DNA of 64,000 nucleotides from Comamonadaceae bacterium. Its GTDB lineage: Bacteria; Pseudomonadota; Gammaproteobacteria; Burkholderiales; Burkholderiaceae_C. The translations under genes were made by a program, and so were the position numbers. The stretch lies in contig CANFXC010000003.1 in NCBI GenBank assembly GCA_947450765.1, forward strand, positions 1 through 64,000, in the 5' to 3' direction. Under the pieces are notes generated by a model. The model was not told where the DNA came from, made no database searches, and saw only the letters and a list, made by a program, of their open reading frames with translations. Of this stretch, positions 39,884 through 49,004 are shown one piece after another. Position 1 is the first letter of the stretch, and the number at the start of each line of letters is the position of its first letter.

Positions 39884-40462
39884 ATGACTGCTCACAAGCT
39901 GATCACCATCGCACTGCTGGGCGCATCTGGGACTGGTAAAAAAAGTTTGGCGCAAGCGTTGACACAAACCTTGGCAGCCCATTTTTCGACCACGCCATCT
40001 TTACGTTGGCAAGTCACTGAGGACACCCCTTTACAGCGTCTGCTTGAACTTTTTCAGATGTCGGCAAACCAGCGTGATGGCATCGATATTGACGTTGGCA
40101 CCTCGGCCTACCAAGCGGCACTGACTCAGCACCACGGCTTCGACTACACATTCTTAATGGGTTTGGACCTGATGCCGCCAGCGCTGGCACGGTCCCCTCA
40201 AAGTGCTGGCGAACACAGCCACATCGACACGCTCCTCAGGCGTTCACTGGTACAAGCCGGCCTACCGTTTCAAGTCATTTACGGCACAGGCGATGAGCGG
40301 CTGGCACAAGCACTGGCTGCGCTGAAATTACCCGCAGCCAAGCCAGAAACTTCGCCAGAGGCAATCTCTCGCACCCGCAAGCCTTGGGTCTGGGCCTGCG
40401 ACAAGTGCAGCGACCCGGTTTGCGAGCACCGGCTGCTGAGTGACTTGTTATTGAACCGTTGA
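39884..40462 (+). CDS. P-loop-containing protein with C-terminal Cys motif, function unknown
   Basis: A 192-residue protein. The N-terminus has a first beta strand and a Walker-A-like loop, GASGTGKKS at 13-21. This departs from the usual GxxxxGK[ST] by one extra Lys. Later, DYTFLMGLDLMPP could be a Walker-B-like strand. The C-terminus carries CDKCSDPVCEHR (Cys172, Cys175, Cys180, His182), a possible metal site. It may be a nucleotide kinase or ATPase of the NadR/AAA kind. It is 33 bases after ftsB and overlaps convergent hslO by 15 bases. I do not recognise a named family. Confidence 0.7.
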   Translation: MTAHKLITIALLGASGTGKKSLAQALTQTLAAHFSTTPSLRWQVTEDTPLQRLLELFQMSANQRDGIDIDVGTSAYQAALTQHHGFDYTFLMGLDLMPPALARSPQSAGEHSHIDTLLRRSLVQAGLPFQVIYGTGDERLAQALAALKLPAAKPETSPEAISRTRKPWVWACDKCSDPVCEHRLLSDLLLNR

Positions 40463-41428
40463 AGCCGGCGGCAATTGGCTGCCTTGCTCTGTGAACAAAT
40501 GCGCCGCATCGACCGGGTCAAAGTCGTACTGGGCACCGCAAAACTCGCAACCGACATTGACATCGCCACGCTCGGCCAGAATGCTGTCGATCTCGTCAAC
40601 TCCCAGCCCGCGCAGCATGTTGCCAACGCGCTCGCGTGAGCAGCTGCAGGCAAAACTAGGCGCGTCAGGCTCAAAACGCGTGATCTGCTCTTCCCAAAAC
40701 AGCCGGCGCAAGATGGTGTCGGCATCCAGCGTCAGCAGTTCCTCAGCCTTGAGCGTGGACGCCAGCAACGCGATTCGGTTGTAGTGCTCGTTCAAACCAA
40801 TCTCGTCTTCATTGGCCGAAAAGTCAATCTGGCCTTCGAGGTTGCCCTGCCCTTTGACCGGCAAACGCTGAATCAGCAGCCCCGCCGCCACCTCACCGTT
40901 GGCCGCCAACACCAGCTTGGTGTCGAGTTGCTCACTCTGCAGCATGTAGTGCTCCAACACCTCGCTGAGTTTTTCAAGCTTCTCGTGTTGGTCGCCAAAC
41001 AGCGGCACCACACCTTGGTAAGGCTGCTGACCGGGCAAGCGGTCTTTCGGGTCGAGCGTGATGGCGCAGCGGCCCAGATTGTTCAGGTTGACCATCTCAC
41101 TCAAACTGGCGCCCGGCTGGACACCGCCAGCCCCGGCGGGCGTCAACGTGGCTGTGGCACGCAAGCTCAGGTCGGGCTGGACTTCAGCCACGGCCAACTT
41201 GACCGGACCGTCACCAAAAATCTGCAGCACCAAGGCGCCGTTGAACTTGATATTGCTCTGCATCAGCGCCGCAGCAGCGGTCATCTCACCCAGTAATTGC
41301 AACACCTCGGGCGGGTAACCGCCAGCGGCTTCCCGACGTTTCAGAATTTCGCGCCAAGCGTCATCGAGTCGGACCAGCATGCCGCGTACCGGCAAGCCAT
41401 CGAAAATAAATTTGTAAAGTTCAGACAT
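40448..41428 (-). CDS. hslO: Redox-regulated chaperone Hsp33
   Basis: A 326-residue holdase chaperone activated by oxidation and unfolding. The C-terminal zinc switch is seen as Cys261-x-Cys263 and Cys294-x-x-Cys297 (FACSCSRERV, GCEFCGAQY). The N-terminal body shows VRGMLVRLDDAW and EMTAAAALMQSNIKF. The start is ATG 41428 without a visible Shine-Dalgarno. It lies 15 bases after the gamma-carbonic-anhydrase gene's stop on the same strand, so the two may form an operon. Confidence 0.95.
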   Translation of the reverse strand: MSELYKFIFDGLPVRGMLVRLDDAWREILKRREAAGGYPPEVLQLLGEMTAAAALMQSNIKFNGALVLQIFGDGPVKLAVAEVQPDLSLRATATLTPAGAGGVQPGASLSEMVNLNNLGRCAITLDPKDRLPGQQPYQGVVPLFGDQHEKLEKLSEVLEHYMLQSEQLDTKLVLAANGEVAAGLLIQRLPVKGQGNLEGQIDFSANEDEIGLNEHYNRIALLASTLKAEELLTLDADTILRRLFWEEQITRFEPDAPSFACSCSRERVGNMLRGLGVDEIDSILAERGDVNVGCEFCGAQYDFDPVDAAHLFTEQGSQLPPASTVQ

Positions 41429-41443
41429 TCTTAGGGAGGTAAA

Positions 41444-41968
41444 TCAGGCCAGTTTTTTGAGGCCAGCTTGAAAGCGCTGGGCATTGTCAACATAGTGTTT
41501 TGCGGTTCTGTGCAGGTCGGCGATCTGCTCCGGCGTCAACGGCCGAACGACCTTGGCCGGGCTGCCCATGATCATCGAGCCATCCGGAAATTCTTTGCCT
41601 TCGGTCACCAGCGAACAAGCACCCACCAGGCTGTTCTTACCGATACGTGCGTTGTTCAAGATCACCGAGCCAATGCCCACCAGCGTGCCGTCGCCAATGC
41701 TGCAACCGTGCAGCATGACCTGATGGCCAACCGACACGTTGTCTCCGATGGTCAACGGCTTGCCCGGGTCGGCATGCAGCGTGCTGTTGTCTTGAATGTT
41801 CGTGCCGTGGCCGATGCGAATGGTGTCGGAGTCGCCCCGCAACACGCAGCCAAACCAGACGCTGCTGCCCTCGCCCATGACCACGTCGCCCATCACCTCG
41901 GCACTGTCAGCCACCCAGGCAGACGCATGTAATTGGGGGGCCAAGTCGCCCAGTTGGTAGATCGCCAT
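41444..41968 (-). CDS. Gamma-carbonic anhydrase family hexapeptide-repeat protein
   Basis: A 174-residue left-handed beta-helix protein. Metal-binding histidines are His65 (NSTLHAD), His82 and His87 (VGHQVMLHG). Hexapeptide repeats run from about 20 to 140. It matches the YrdA/PaaY-type family, in which carbonic anhydrase activity is variable. An AAAGGA ribosome-binding site lies seven bases before ATG 41968; longer upstream reading (to 42211) lacks support and runs into the region before the DUF455 gene. Confidence 0.9.
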   Translation of the reverse strand: MAIYQLGDLAPQLHASAWVADSAEVMGDVVMGEGSSVWFGCVLRGDSDTIRIGHGTNIQDNSTLHADPGKPLTIGDNVSVGHQVMLHGCSIGDGTLVGIGSVILNNARIGKNSLVGACSLVTEGKEFPDGSMIMGSPAKVVRPLTPEQIADLHRTAKHYVDNAQRFQAGLKKLA

Positions 41969-42084
41969 CGTGGTCCTTTGAAGTGCGCAAACAAGGTCAG
42001 AATTGTAAGGAAGACTGAAGTTGTCGTTGGCGACAAGGGTAAGGCGCTCAAGCGCCGGGCTGAACCGGCGCTGGGGCCGGGATA

Positions 42085-42930
42085 ATGTTTGGTATGCCGT
42101 CCTCCAGTTTGCCCTCCACTTTGTCACCCGGTACTCTACGCCCGCAAGCCCTCCGCTTGCTGTTGATCCGCAATGCTGACGACAAAGCCGCCGCCGTGCG
42201 CGCACTGCCACCGGTCAGCGCTCTAAGCCTAGAAGAGACGCAAGCCGTGCTGGCAGAGCCGCCCGGCGTGCCAGGCCGGCCTGACCGGCCTGAGTTACGT
42301 ACCCCATCCGACACGAAGAGTCGCGCCGTCGGCTCGCCAGAAGGTCGCGCAGGCTTGCTGCATGCGTTGGCTCACATCGAGAGCAACGCCATCGACTTGG
42401 CGCTGGATGTGCTGTGGCGTTTTGACGGCATGCCCGAAGCCTTTTACCTCGACTGGTTGCAAGTAGCGCGGGAGGAAGCCCTGCACTTTCAATTGCTGCA
42501 CGCGCATCTGGCCGAGCTCGGTTATGCCTACGGCGATTTCCCGGCGCACAACGGCTTGTGGGAGATGGCCGAAAAAACCCGAGGCGATGTGATGGCGCGC
42601 ATGGCGCTGGTGCCGCGCACGTTGGAAGCGCGCGGGCTCGATGCATCACCTGCAGTTCGCAACAAACTGATTTCGGTCGGTGACCGCCGGGGCGGCGAGA
42701 TCATTGACATCATCCTGCGCGACGAAATCGGCCACGTGGCGATTGGCAACCGCTGGTACCGCCATCTGTGCATGGCACGCGGGCTGGACCCGATCAGCAC
42801 TTATGCCGCGCTGGCCGTCCAGTACGGCGCGCCACGGCTCAAAGGCCCGTTCAACCTCGTGGCCAGACGCGCTGCCGGCTTTGAAGAGAGTGAGTTGGCA
42901 CTGCTGGAAACACCGTCTTTGCGAGCGTAG
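42085..42930 (+). CDS. DUF455 ferritin-like protein
   Basis: A 281-residue protein with the DUF455 ferritin-like four-helix core. Candidate di-metal ligands are in AHIESNAIDLALD, REEALHFQLL and RDEIGHVAIG. The reaction is unknown; oxidase or hydroxylase chemistry is plausible for the fold. GGGCCGGGAT precedes the ATG. Its last six codons (TPSLRA) and stop are supplied by the 77-bp repeat that begins at 42914, so the natural C-terminus may have been altered by the repeat. A Pro-rich segment of about 80-110 is probably a flexible linker. Confidence 0.85.
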   Translation: MFGMPSSSLPSTLSPGTLRPQALRLLLIRNADDKAAAVRALPPVSALSLEETQAVLAEPPGVPGRPDRPELRTPSDTKSRAVGSPEGRAGLLHALAHIESNAIDLALDVLWRFDGMPEAFYLDWLQVAREEALHFQLLHAHLAELGYAYGDFPAHNGLWEMAEKTRGDVMARMALVPRTLEARGLDASPAVRNKLISVGDRRGGEIIDIILRDEIGHVAIGNRWYRHLCMARGLDPISTYAALAVQYGAPRLKGPFNLVARRAAGFEESELALLETPSLRA

Positions 42931-42990
42931 CGCGGCAATCCATGGCGGCGAATTCGGGCTCTGGACTGCCGCGCTGCGCTCGCAGTGACG
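42914..42990. repeat. 77-bp palindromic interspersed repeat, copy 2
   Basis: Reverse complement of the element at 33789-33865 with a single substitution over 77 bases. It overlaps the last codons and stop of the DUF455 gene. The 190 bases that follow, to the start of the cyclopropane synthase gene, show no gene. Confidence 0.9.
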
Positions 42991-43180
42991 AATTTTTGTG
43001 CGCGCTTCGACGGGTTTATGTCGCAACAGACTTGTCTAAAGATAAAGGCGGCATTTGAATCAGCACCTTTGCCTACAGCACTCCGCCCATTTTTCCTGCT
43101 TGGCTCAGCTTGCCGCCAGCACCACGCGAAATTAAGCTGACTGGGTCCAATCTCGGACGGATTGCCGAAGGCGTTCAGCC

Positions 43181-44425
43181 ATGCTCAAGTCGCTCTCTTT
43201 GCACAGGCCTCTCCAATCGCAACTCGGCGAACTGACAACGCCCATCGCGGTACGACTGCCACAGGGCCAAACGCTCGGGCCTGCCGACGCGCCGGTCAAG
43301 CTCCTGCTGTCGGCTTGGTCGAGTCTTGCACGGCTGAAAACCGGGCAGGTGGGCGCCTTGGCTGAAGAATTTGTCGAGGGCAAACTGGACCTTGAAGGCC
43401 GTATGCGCGACGTCATGAGCATCGTCGCTGGCTTGCTGCCGGGCAACCCCGTTCACAGCGACACCGGCTGGTGGCGCAACCTACTCGGTCGGGCCCGTGC
43501 GCTGAGTTTGCACACGCCGCAAAAAGACGCCTCACAAGTGCAGTTTCACTACGATGTGTCCGACGCTTTTTATGCTTTGTGGCTTGACCCGCGTCGGGTC
43601 TATTCTTGTGCCTACTACCGAGACGAAGCGATGACGCTGGCACAAGCGCAAGACGCCAAGCTAGACCATATTTGCCGCAAGCTCATGCTGCAACCGGGCG
43701 ATCGTTTTCTCGACATCGGTGCTGGTTGGGGCGCGTTGCTGCTGTGGGCTGCCGAGCACTATGGCGTCGACGCCACCGGCATCACGCTGTCAAAAAACCA
43801 GCATGCGCATGTGCAACGCCTGATCGAAGCCAAAGGCTTGCAAGGCCGCGTGCGCATGGAGCTGCTCGACTACCGGCATCTCGACGAGCGCCAACCTTTC
43901 GACAAAATTTCGTCGGTCGGCATGTTGGAGCATGTCGGCCAAGCCAACCTGGAGCGCTACTTCAACAAGGTGCTGCGCTTGCTGGTGCCGGGCGGGCTGG
44001 CACTCAACCACGGCATCACGGCGGGCGGCGCAGACAACCGGCAGCTTGGTGCAGGCATGGGGGATTTCATCGAGAAATATATTTTTCCCGGCGGCGAGCT
44101 GGTGCATGTCAGCCGCTTGCTGGAGCACATGGCACGGGCCGGGCTTGAAGTGGTCGATGCAGAGAATCTGCGACCCCATTACGCCCGCACCTTGTGGGAC
44201 TGGTCGGATGCACTCGAAGCGCAGCTCGACACCGCGCACGAAGTACTGGCTGCTGATGGCGGCGACAAGCGCGCTGAAAAAACGCTGCGCGCTTATCGAC
44301 TCTATCTGGCTGGCAGCGCCATGAGCTTTGAAAAAGGCTGGATCGCCCTGCACCAAGTCTTGGCGACGCGCCCCTCAGACAGTCCCTCGGCTTATCCCTT
44401 CAGGCGCGACTACATGTACCAGTGA
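43181..44425 (+). CDS. cfa: Cyclopropane-fatty-acyl-phospholipid synthase family methyltransferase
   Basis: A 414-residue SAM-dependent enzyme adding a methylene across phospholipid acyl double bonds at the inner membrane. The N-terminal lipid-binding part is followed by QFHYDVSDAFYALWLDPRRVYSCAYY. The SAM motif FLDIGAGWGALLLWAAEHYG comes next, and the catalytic region VGMLEHVGQANLERYF contains the Glu-His-Val-Gly family motif. A GAAGG ribosome-binding site is present. True Cfa and relatives that modify fatty acids differently are hard to separate by sequence, so product specificity is inferred. Confidence 0.88.
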   Translation: MLKSLSLHRPLQSQLGELTTPIAVRLPQGQTLGPADAPVKLLLSAWSSLARLKTGQVGALAEEFVEGKLDLEGRMRDVMSIVAGLLPGNPVHSDTGWWRNLLGRARALSLHTPQKDASQVQFHYDVSDAFYALWLDPRRVYSCAYYRDEAMTLAQAQDAKLDHICRKLMLQPGDRFLDIGAGWGALLLWAAEHYGVDATGITLSKNQHAHVQRLIEAKGLQGRVRMELLDYRHLDERQPFDKISSVGMLEHVGQANLERYFNKVLRLLVPGGLALNHGITAGGADNRQLGAGMGDFIEKYIFPGGELVHVSRLLEHMARAGLEVVDAENLRPHYARTLWDWSDALEAQLDTAHEVLAADGGDKRAEKTLRAYRLYLAGSAMSFEKGWIALHQVLATRPSDSPSAYPFRRDYMYQ

Positions 44426-44445
44426 GCTGGCGCCAGCGCGAGGCC

Positions 44446-45354
44446 TCAGCCACGCGGATGGTGTTCCCCGTGGATGGCTTTCAAGCGCTCACGCGCCACA
44501 TGGGTGTAAATCGTCGTCGTTGAAATATCGGCATGCCCCAACAGCATTTGCACGGCGCGCAGGTCTGCACCGTGGTTCAGCAAATGGGTGGCAAAAGCAT
44601 GGCGCAAGGTGTGCGGCGACAAGGGCGAATGAATACCGGCGAGCTGAGCGTATTTTTTCACCAGCATCCAGAACATCACGCGGCTCATGCCGCTGCCGCG
44701 CGCGGTCACAAACAAATCATCGGTTTGCTGTCCGCCCAAAATAGCCGGCCGCGCTTCGGCCAGATAAGCCACGATGCATTCCCGCGCCACTTGGCCAAAC
44801 GGCACCAGCCGCTCCTTGCTGCCTTTGCCCATGACGCGCAGCACGCCTTCGTTCATACCGAGGTGAAAGGTTTTCAGGCCGACCAGTTCACTCACCCGCA
44901 AACCACTGGCGTACAGCAGCTCGAGCATGGCTTTGTCGCGCAAGCCCAGCGGCGTGTCATCTGGCGGCGCACTCAAAAGTGCATCGACTTGCGCCTCCGA
45001 CATGGTTTTGGGAACACGCAAGGCTTGACGTGCCGATTGCAGCTTGAGTGTAGGGTCTTCGGTCAGCTGATGCTCGCGCACAGCCCAGCGAAAGTAGCGC
45101 TTGAACACCGTCAGCCGCCGGTTCGCTGTGGTCGCTTTGCTGCTGTCGTGTTTGAAGGAAAAATAAGCGTTGAGATCCGTTTCAGTACTCAACGCCAACT
45201 GCCCACTCGCACGCTCTTGCGTCACTAACCACGCGCCATACAGCGACAAATCACGCCGATAAGCTGCCAGCGTGTTGGCCGACAACCCATCTTCAAGCCA
45301 TAGCGCGTCAATGAAGGCGTCAATGCGGTGCTGACTGTCAGGGGACAAGCTCAT
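44446..45354 (-). CDS. xerD: Site-specific tyrosine recombinase XerD
   Basis: A 302-residue recombinase resolving chromosome dimers at dif together with XerC. The N-terminal SAM-like core-binding domain spans about 1-100. The catalytic residues are Arg (ASGLRVSEL, about 151), His248 and Arg251 (HTLRHAF), His274 (LLGHAD) and Tyr283 (TTIYTHV). It is convergent with the cyclopropane synthase gene. Full length and intact, so a housekeeping XerD rather than a phage integrase is likely; no partner attachment site is nearby. Confidence 0.93.
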   Translation of the reverse strand: MSLSPDSQHRIDAFIDALWLEDGLSANTLAAYRRDLSLYGAWLVTQERASGQLALSTETDLNAYFSFKHDSSKATTANRRLTVFKRYFRWAVREHQLTEDPTLKLQSARQALRVPKTMSEAQVDALLSAPPDDTPLGLRDKAMLELLYASGLRVSELVGLKTFHLGMNEGVLRVMGKGSKERLVPFGQVARECIVAYLAEARPAILGGQQTDDLFVTARGSGMSRVMFWMLVKKYAQLAGIHSPLSPHTLRHAFATHLLNHGADLRAVQMLLGHADISTTTIYTHVARERLKAIHGEHHPRG

Positions 45355-45421
45355 GGCTCAGCAATCAAAAAATTCAAACACCCCGGTTGGCTGAATTTTA
45401 AAGTCCAGCCCCCGGCGTGCG

Positions 45422-46402
45422 TCAGTCGAGCGTGAGCTTGCTGTCGGTCACGACTTTTTTGTAGACCTCGAACTCAGCCTTGATTTGCGCTGCGAACTGC
45501 TCAGGCGTGTTGCCAACGATGAGCGAGCCCGTGTCTTCAATGCGCTTGCGCACAGCGGGATCTTCCAGCGCCTTGCGCACACCAGCGTTGACCTTGTCGA
45601 CCACTTCTTTCGGCAGGGCTTTAGGGCCCAAGATGCCGTAATAAGCCATGCGGTTCACCGGCTCCAGACCCACTTCTTTGAAGGTCGGTACATCTGGCAA
45701 AGCCGGTACACGCTGCGGCGCGGCGACAACAATCGGGATCAAACGCTTTTGCAAAATGAACGGCAGCGCTGAAGGCAGGTTGTCAAAAATGATCGGTACT
45801 TGACCGGCCACGGTATCGTTCAATGCAGGACCAGCGCCGCGATAAGGAATGTGCGTGACAAAGGTCTTCGTCAAGTTCTTGAACAACTCGGTCTGAAGGT
45901 GGCCAATGCCGCCGGTGCCTGACGATGCATAAGAGTATTTGCCAGGATGCTTCTTCAACTCGGCAATAAACTCTTTGTAGTTGCGGGCCGGAAAGCTCGG
46001 GTGCACCGCAATGATGTTGGGTGTTGCCGCGATGTTGATGATCGGGGTGAAATCCGTCAGCGGGTTGTACGTGATTTTTGTGTTGATGGCTGGATTGGTC
46101 GCGGTGGTAGACACCGTCGCGATACCTAGCAAATAACCATCAGGCGTGGCCCGAACAGTTTCCATAGCGCCGACGATGCCGCCGCCACCCGCTTTGTTTT
46201 CGACGATCACGGTCTGACCCAAGGCCTTGGCCAGCGGTTCAGAGATCACGCGGGCAACGATGTCAGTGGTACCGCCAGGCGCAAACGGCACCTGCAACCT
46301 GATGACCTTGTTCGGGTAGTTTTGTGCGATGGCCGAACCGGATACGCTGGCCAAAGCCAGAGCAGTCACAGAGGCGATATGGAGTACATGACGACGTTGC
46401 AT
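45422..46402 (-). CDS. Bug/TctC-family periplasmic solute-binding protein
   Basis: A 326-residue exported protein with a signal peptide (ALALASVSGSAIAQ) and the Bug signature YPNKVIRLQVPFAPGGTTDIVAR, then VIVENKAGGGG. The family binds carboxylates and related compounds. No tctA/tctB membrane partners are adjacent, so it is one of the many orphan receptors typical of Burkholderiales. AAGGGA precedes the ATG. It is divergent from the AEC transporter gene, 111 bases apart, and the two may share a regulatory region. Confidence 0.9.
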   Translation of the reverse strand: MQRRHVLHIASVTALALASVSGSAIAQNYPNKVIRLQVPFAPGGTTDIVARVISEPLAKALGQTVIVENKAGGGGIVGAMETVRATPDGYLLGIATVSTTATNPAINTKITYNPLTDFTPIINIAATPNIIAVHPSFPARNYKEFIAELKKHPGKYSYASSGTGGIGHLQTELFKNLTKTFVTHIPYRGAGPALNDTVAGQVPIIFDNLPSALPFILQKRLIPIVVAAPQRVPALPDVPTFKEVGLEPVNRMAYYGILGPKALPKEVVDKVNAGVRKALEDPAVRKRIEDTGSLIVGNTPEQFAAQIKAEFEVYKKVVTDSKLTLD

Positions 46403-46513
46403 AAAGAGTCCCTTTCAAAAAACAACAGCGCTCATGTTAAACGCAAGTAAAGCCAGCACTTTATCGAGTGACATAGAAGGGCTTACTCGCAGCGGGGCGG
46501 TTATTCTTGAGTT

Positions 46514-47419
46514 GTGAATTACGCCCAACTTTTATTCCCTGATTTTTCCTTGATCCTTTGCGGTTATTTGGTATGCCGCTACACGGCGCTGAACCGTACC
46601 GTTTGGGAGCAAGTCGAAAACTTAGTTTATTTCTTTCTTTTCCCGGTTCTGTTGTTTCAGTCGATCGTCAAAAGCCCGCTTGATTTCGTCGCCACATCCA
46701 GTTTCATCGTTGCCGGACTGACGATGGGGCTGCTGGGCATCGCGATGGCTTACAGCTTGCCGCATTGGCCGTGGCTTGGCCGGCTAATTGACCCGCGTGA
46801 ACATGCTGGTAGCGCTCAGGTCGCTTTTCGTTTCAACTCATTCATTGGCTTGGCCATCGCTGAACGGTTGGCAGGCGCAGAAGGTCTGCTGCTGATCGCC
46901 GTGTTGATTGGGGTCTGCGTACCGCTGTTCAATGTGGCGGCCGTCTGGCCCATGACGCGGCACGCCAAACGCGGTTTTGTGCGTGAGTTGGTGCGCAATC
47001 CACTGATCATCGCCACCGCCAGCGGCCTGGTGGCCAACCTGCTCGGCGTTCACATCCCAACGTGGATTGAACCCACCACCAGCCGCATCGGCGCTGCGTC
47101 GCTGGCGCTTGGTCTGATGGCCGCTGGTGCGGGCATGCAGTTCAGTTCACTGGCGCGGGGAAAAACGCTGGGCCTGTCGGTGCTGCTGATCAAACACCTG
47201 CTGCTGCCGATGGTCGCTTTCGGGCTGTCGCGTCTGTTTGGTTTGTCTGCCGTTCAAAGCACTGTGTTGCTGGCATTTTCGGCCTTGCCAACGGCCTCTA
47301 GCGCTTATGTGCTGGCCGCGCGCATGGGCTACAACGGCGCGTACGTGGCCGGGCTGGTGACCTTGTCGACCGTGCTGGGCATGCTCAGCCTGCCGTTTGC
47401 CTTGGCTGTGCTGCGCTGA
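46514..47419 (+). CDS. AEC (auxin efflux carrier) family transporter
   Basis: A 301-residue inner-membrane protein with about ten hydrophobic spans; typical elements are FRFNSFIGLAIAERL and, near the end, LPTASSAYVLAARMGYN. Relatives export or exchange carboxylates such as malate. The start is a GTG giving MNYAQLLFPDF. Its last 35 bases overlap the convergent queG gene. Its divergent neighbour, a Bug receptor, hints at carboxylate transport, but this is only context. Confidence 0.9.
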   Translation: MNYAQLLFPDFSLILCGYLVCRYTALNRTVWEQVENLVYFFLFPVLLFQSIVKSPLDFVATSSFIVAGLTMGLLGIAMAYSLPHWPWLGRLIDPREHAGSAQVAFRFNSFIGLAIAERLAGAEGLLLIAVLIGVCVPLFNVAAVWPMTRHAKRGFVRELVRNPLIIATASGLVANLLGVHIPTWIEPTTSRIGAASLALGLMAAGAGMQFSSLARGKTLGLSVLLIKHLLLPMVAFGLSRLFGLSAVQSTVLLAFSALPTASSAYVLAARMGYNGAYVAGLVTLSTVLGMLSLPFALAVLR

Positions 47420-48515
47420 CGTCAGCCTGCTGCAGCGCCCACTGCACATGCTCCTGCACGACCGCTGAGGGGTGCTGGCTTTGCGCCAGCAGCGCGGCTT
47501 GCAGCGCACCTGCATCAGCACCACCTTCTTTGGCAGCTCTCAGCGCGTTGCCCATCGCCACCGCCAGATTACGCAACCAGCGCTCATGGCCAATCCGACG
47601 AATGGCACTGCCTTCGGTGAAGCGCAAAAATTCTGCTTCGCTCCAGCCGAACAAAGTTTGCAACTGCTGACCACTCAGGCCGACGCGTTCGTCAAAATCA
47701 GGCAGCGCACTGCGCTGGGCAAACTTGTTCCACGGGCACACCAGTTGGCAGTCGTCACAGCCATAAATGCGGTTGCCGATCAAGGCGCGCAGTTCCAGCG
47801 GAATCGATCCCGCATGCTCAATCGTCAGGTAAGAAATGCAGCGTCGTGCGTCCAGCCGATGCGGCGCCACGATGGCCTGCGTCGGACAAATATCGATGCA
47901 GGCGTTGCAACTGCCGCAATGCGCCGTCACAGGCTCACTGGCCGGCAGCGCCAAGTCGACATAGATCTCGCCTAGGAAAAACATGGACCCGGCTTCGCGA
48001 TGAAGTAACAGGGTGTGCTTACCGCGCCAGCCTTGGCCGCTGCGCGCGGCCAGTTCGGCCTCCAGCACCGGGGCCGAGTCAGTGAAGGCCCGATGACCCA
48101 GCTGCCCCACGTGTTCAGCGATGCGTTCACCGAGTTTTTGCAGGCGTGCGCGCATCACTTTGTGGTAGTCCCGCCCTCTGGCATAGACCGAAATCACGGC
48201 TTCGCCCGGGCGTTCGAGTCGGGCCAGTTCACGCGCTTGCCAGTCAGCTGAATCGACAGCATCCGTCCTCGGCAAATAGTCCATGCGCGCCGTGATCACA
48301 CTCACCGTGCCGGGAATCAACTCCGCCGGTCGCGCCCTTTTTAAACCGTGCGCGGCCATGTAATGCATGTCCCCATGAAATCCGGCCGCCAGCCAAGCTG
48401 ATAATCCAACTTCGGCAGTCGACAAGTCAACCCCTGCCACGCCAATTTGCGAGAATCCAAGCTCGCGCGCCCACATTTGAATTTGAGAAACGAATTGATG
48501 GCTATTGAGGTTCAC
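47385..48515 (-). CDS. queG: Epoxyqueuosine reductase
   Basis: A 376-residue cobalamin- and 4Fe-4S-dependent enzyme making the last step of queuosine in tRNA. Two ferredoxin-like clusters are seen: CGSCNACIDICP, plus a late YGCDDCQLVCPWNKF. The start is GTG 48515; it is supported by the FVSQIQMWARELGFSQIGVAGVDL region, which a later ATG would truncate. The start overlaps the divergent tsaE start by 18 bases. A C-terminal HEAT-like helical part is present. Confidence 0.92.
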   Translation of the reverse strand: MNLNSHQFVSQIQMWARELGFSQIGVAGVDLSTAEVGLSAWLAAGFHGDMHYMAAHGLKRARPAELIPGTVSVITARMDYLPRTDAVDSADWQARELARLERPGEAVISVYARGRDYHKVMRARLQKLGERIAEHVGQLGHRAFTDSAPVLEAELAARSGQGWRGKHTLLLHREAGSMFFLGEIYVDLALPASEPVTAHCGSCNACIDICPTQAIVAPHRLDARRCISYLTIEHAGSIPLELRALIGNRIYGCDDCQLVCPWNKFAQRSALPDFDERVGLSGQQLQTLFGWSEAEFLRFTEGSAIRRIGHERWLRNLAVAMGNALRAAKEGGADAGALQAALLAQSQHPSAVVQEHVQWALQQADVSAAQPRQTAG

Positions 48516-49004
48516 CCCGCTATTGTAAAAAATCTGCTCTGGTCTAGCGAAGACGACACGCGGGCGTTTGCTGAAGCACTGGCCCTACAAGTTCAAAGCT
48601 CCGGGCCTGAACTGAATGCGTCGATTCAACTGCGCGGAGATCTCGGCGCTGGCAAAACCACCTTGGTGCGTTATCTGCTCAAAGCACTCGGCGTAGAAGG
48701 CCGTATTAAAAGCCCGACCTATGCCGTGGTCGAGCCCTACACCGTCAGCAGCCCCAACGCCGACGCCATCAACATCTGGCACTTTGATTTTTACCGTTTC
48801 AATGACCCCGACGAATGGGAAGAAGCCGGCTTTCGCGAGATCTTTGCCAGCCCCGGCCTGAAGCTCGTTGAGTGGCCCGAAAAAGCCGGCCAGCATTTGC
48901 CCGCCGCCGATTTGCTACTGGCCCTTGAACTGACCGACGCCGATGAACGCCGTGTCACCGTACAAGCCCTCACTCAGGCTGGCACCAGACTGCTCAACGC
49001 ATGA
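48498..49004 (+). CDS. tsaE: tRNA threonylcarbamoyladenosine biosynthesis ATPase TsaE
   Basis: A 168-residue P-loop ATPase needed with TsaB, TsaC and TsaD for the t6A37 modification of tRNA. Walker A is GDLGAGKTT; further motifs are KSPTYAVVEPY, HFDFYRF and LKLVEWPEKA. The start is ATG 48498, giving MAIEVHPAIVKN. Its stop overlaps the amiC start by four bases (ATGA), the usual tsaE-amiC pairing in proteobacteria. Confidence 0.93.
   Translation: MAIEVHPAIVKNLLWSSEDDTRAFAEALALQVQSSGPELNASIQLRGDLGAGKTTLVRYLLKALGVEGRIKSPTYAVVEPYTVSSPNADAINIWHFDFYRFNDPDEWEEAGFREIFASPGLKLVEWPEKAGQHLPAADLLLALELTDADERRVTVQALTQAGTRLLNA

Noticed and set aside
41969-42211. A longer gamma-carbonic anhydrase starting at 42211
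   Set aside because: The added 81 residues are Arg-rich and unlike the family, while ATG 41968 has a good ribosome-binding site and the standard N-terminus.
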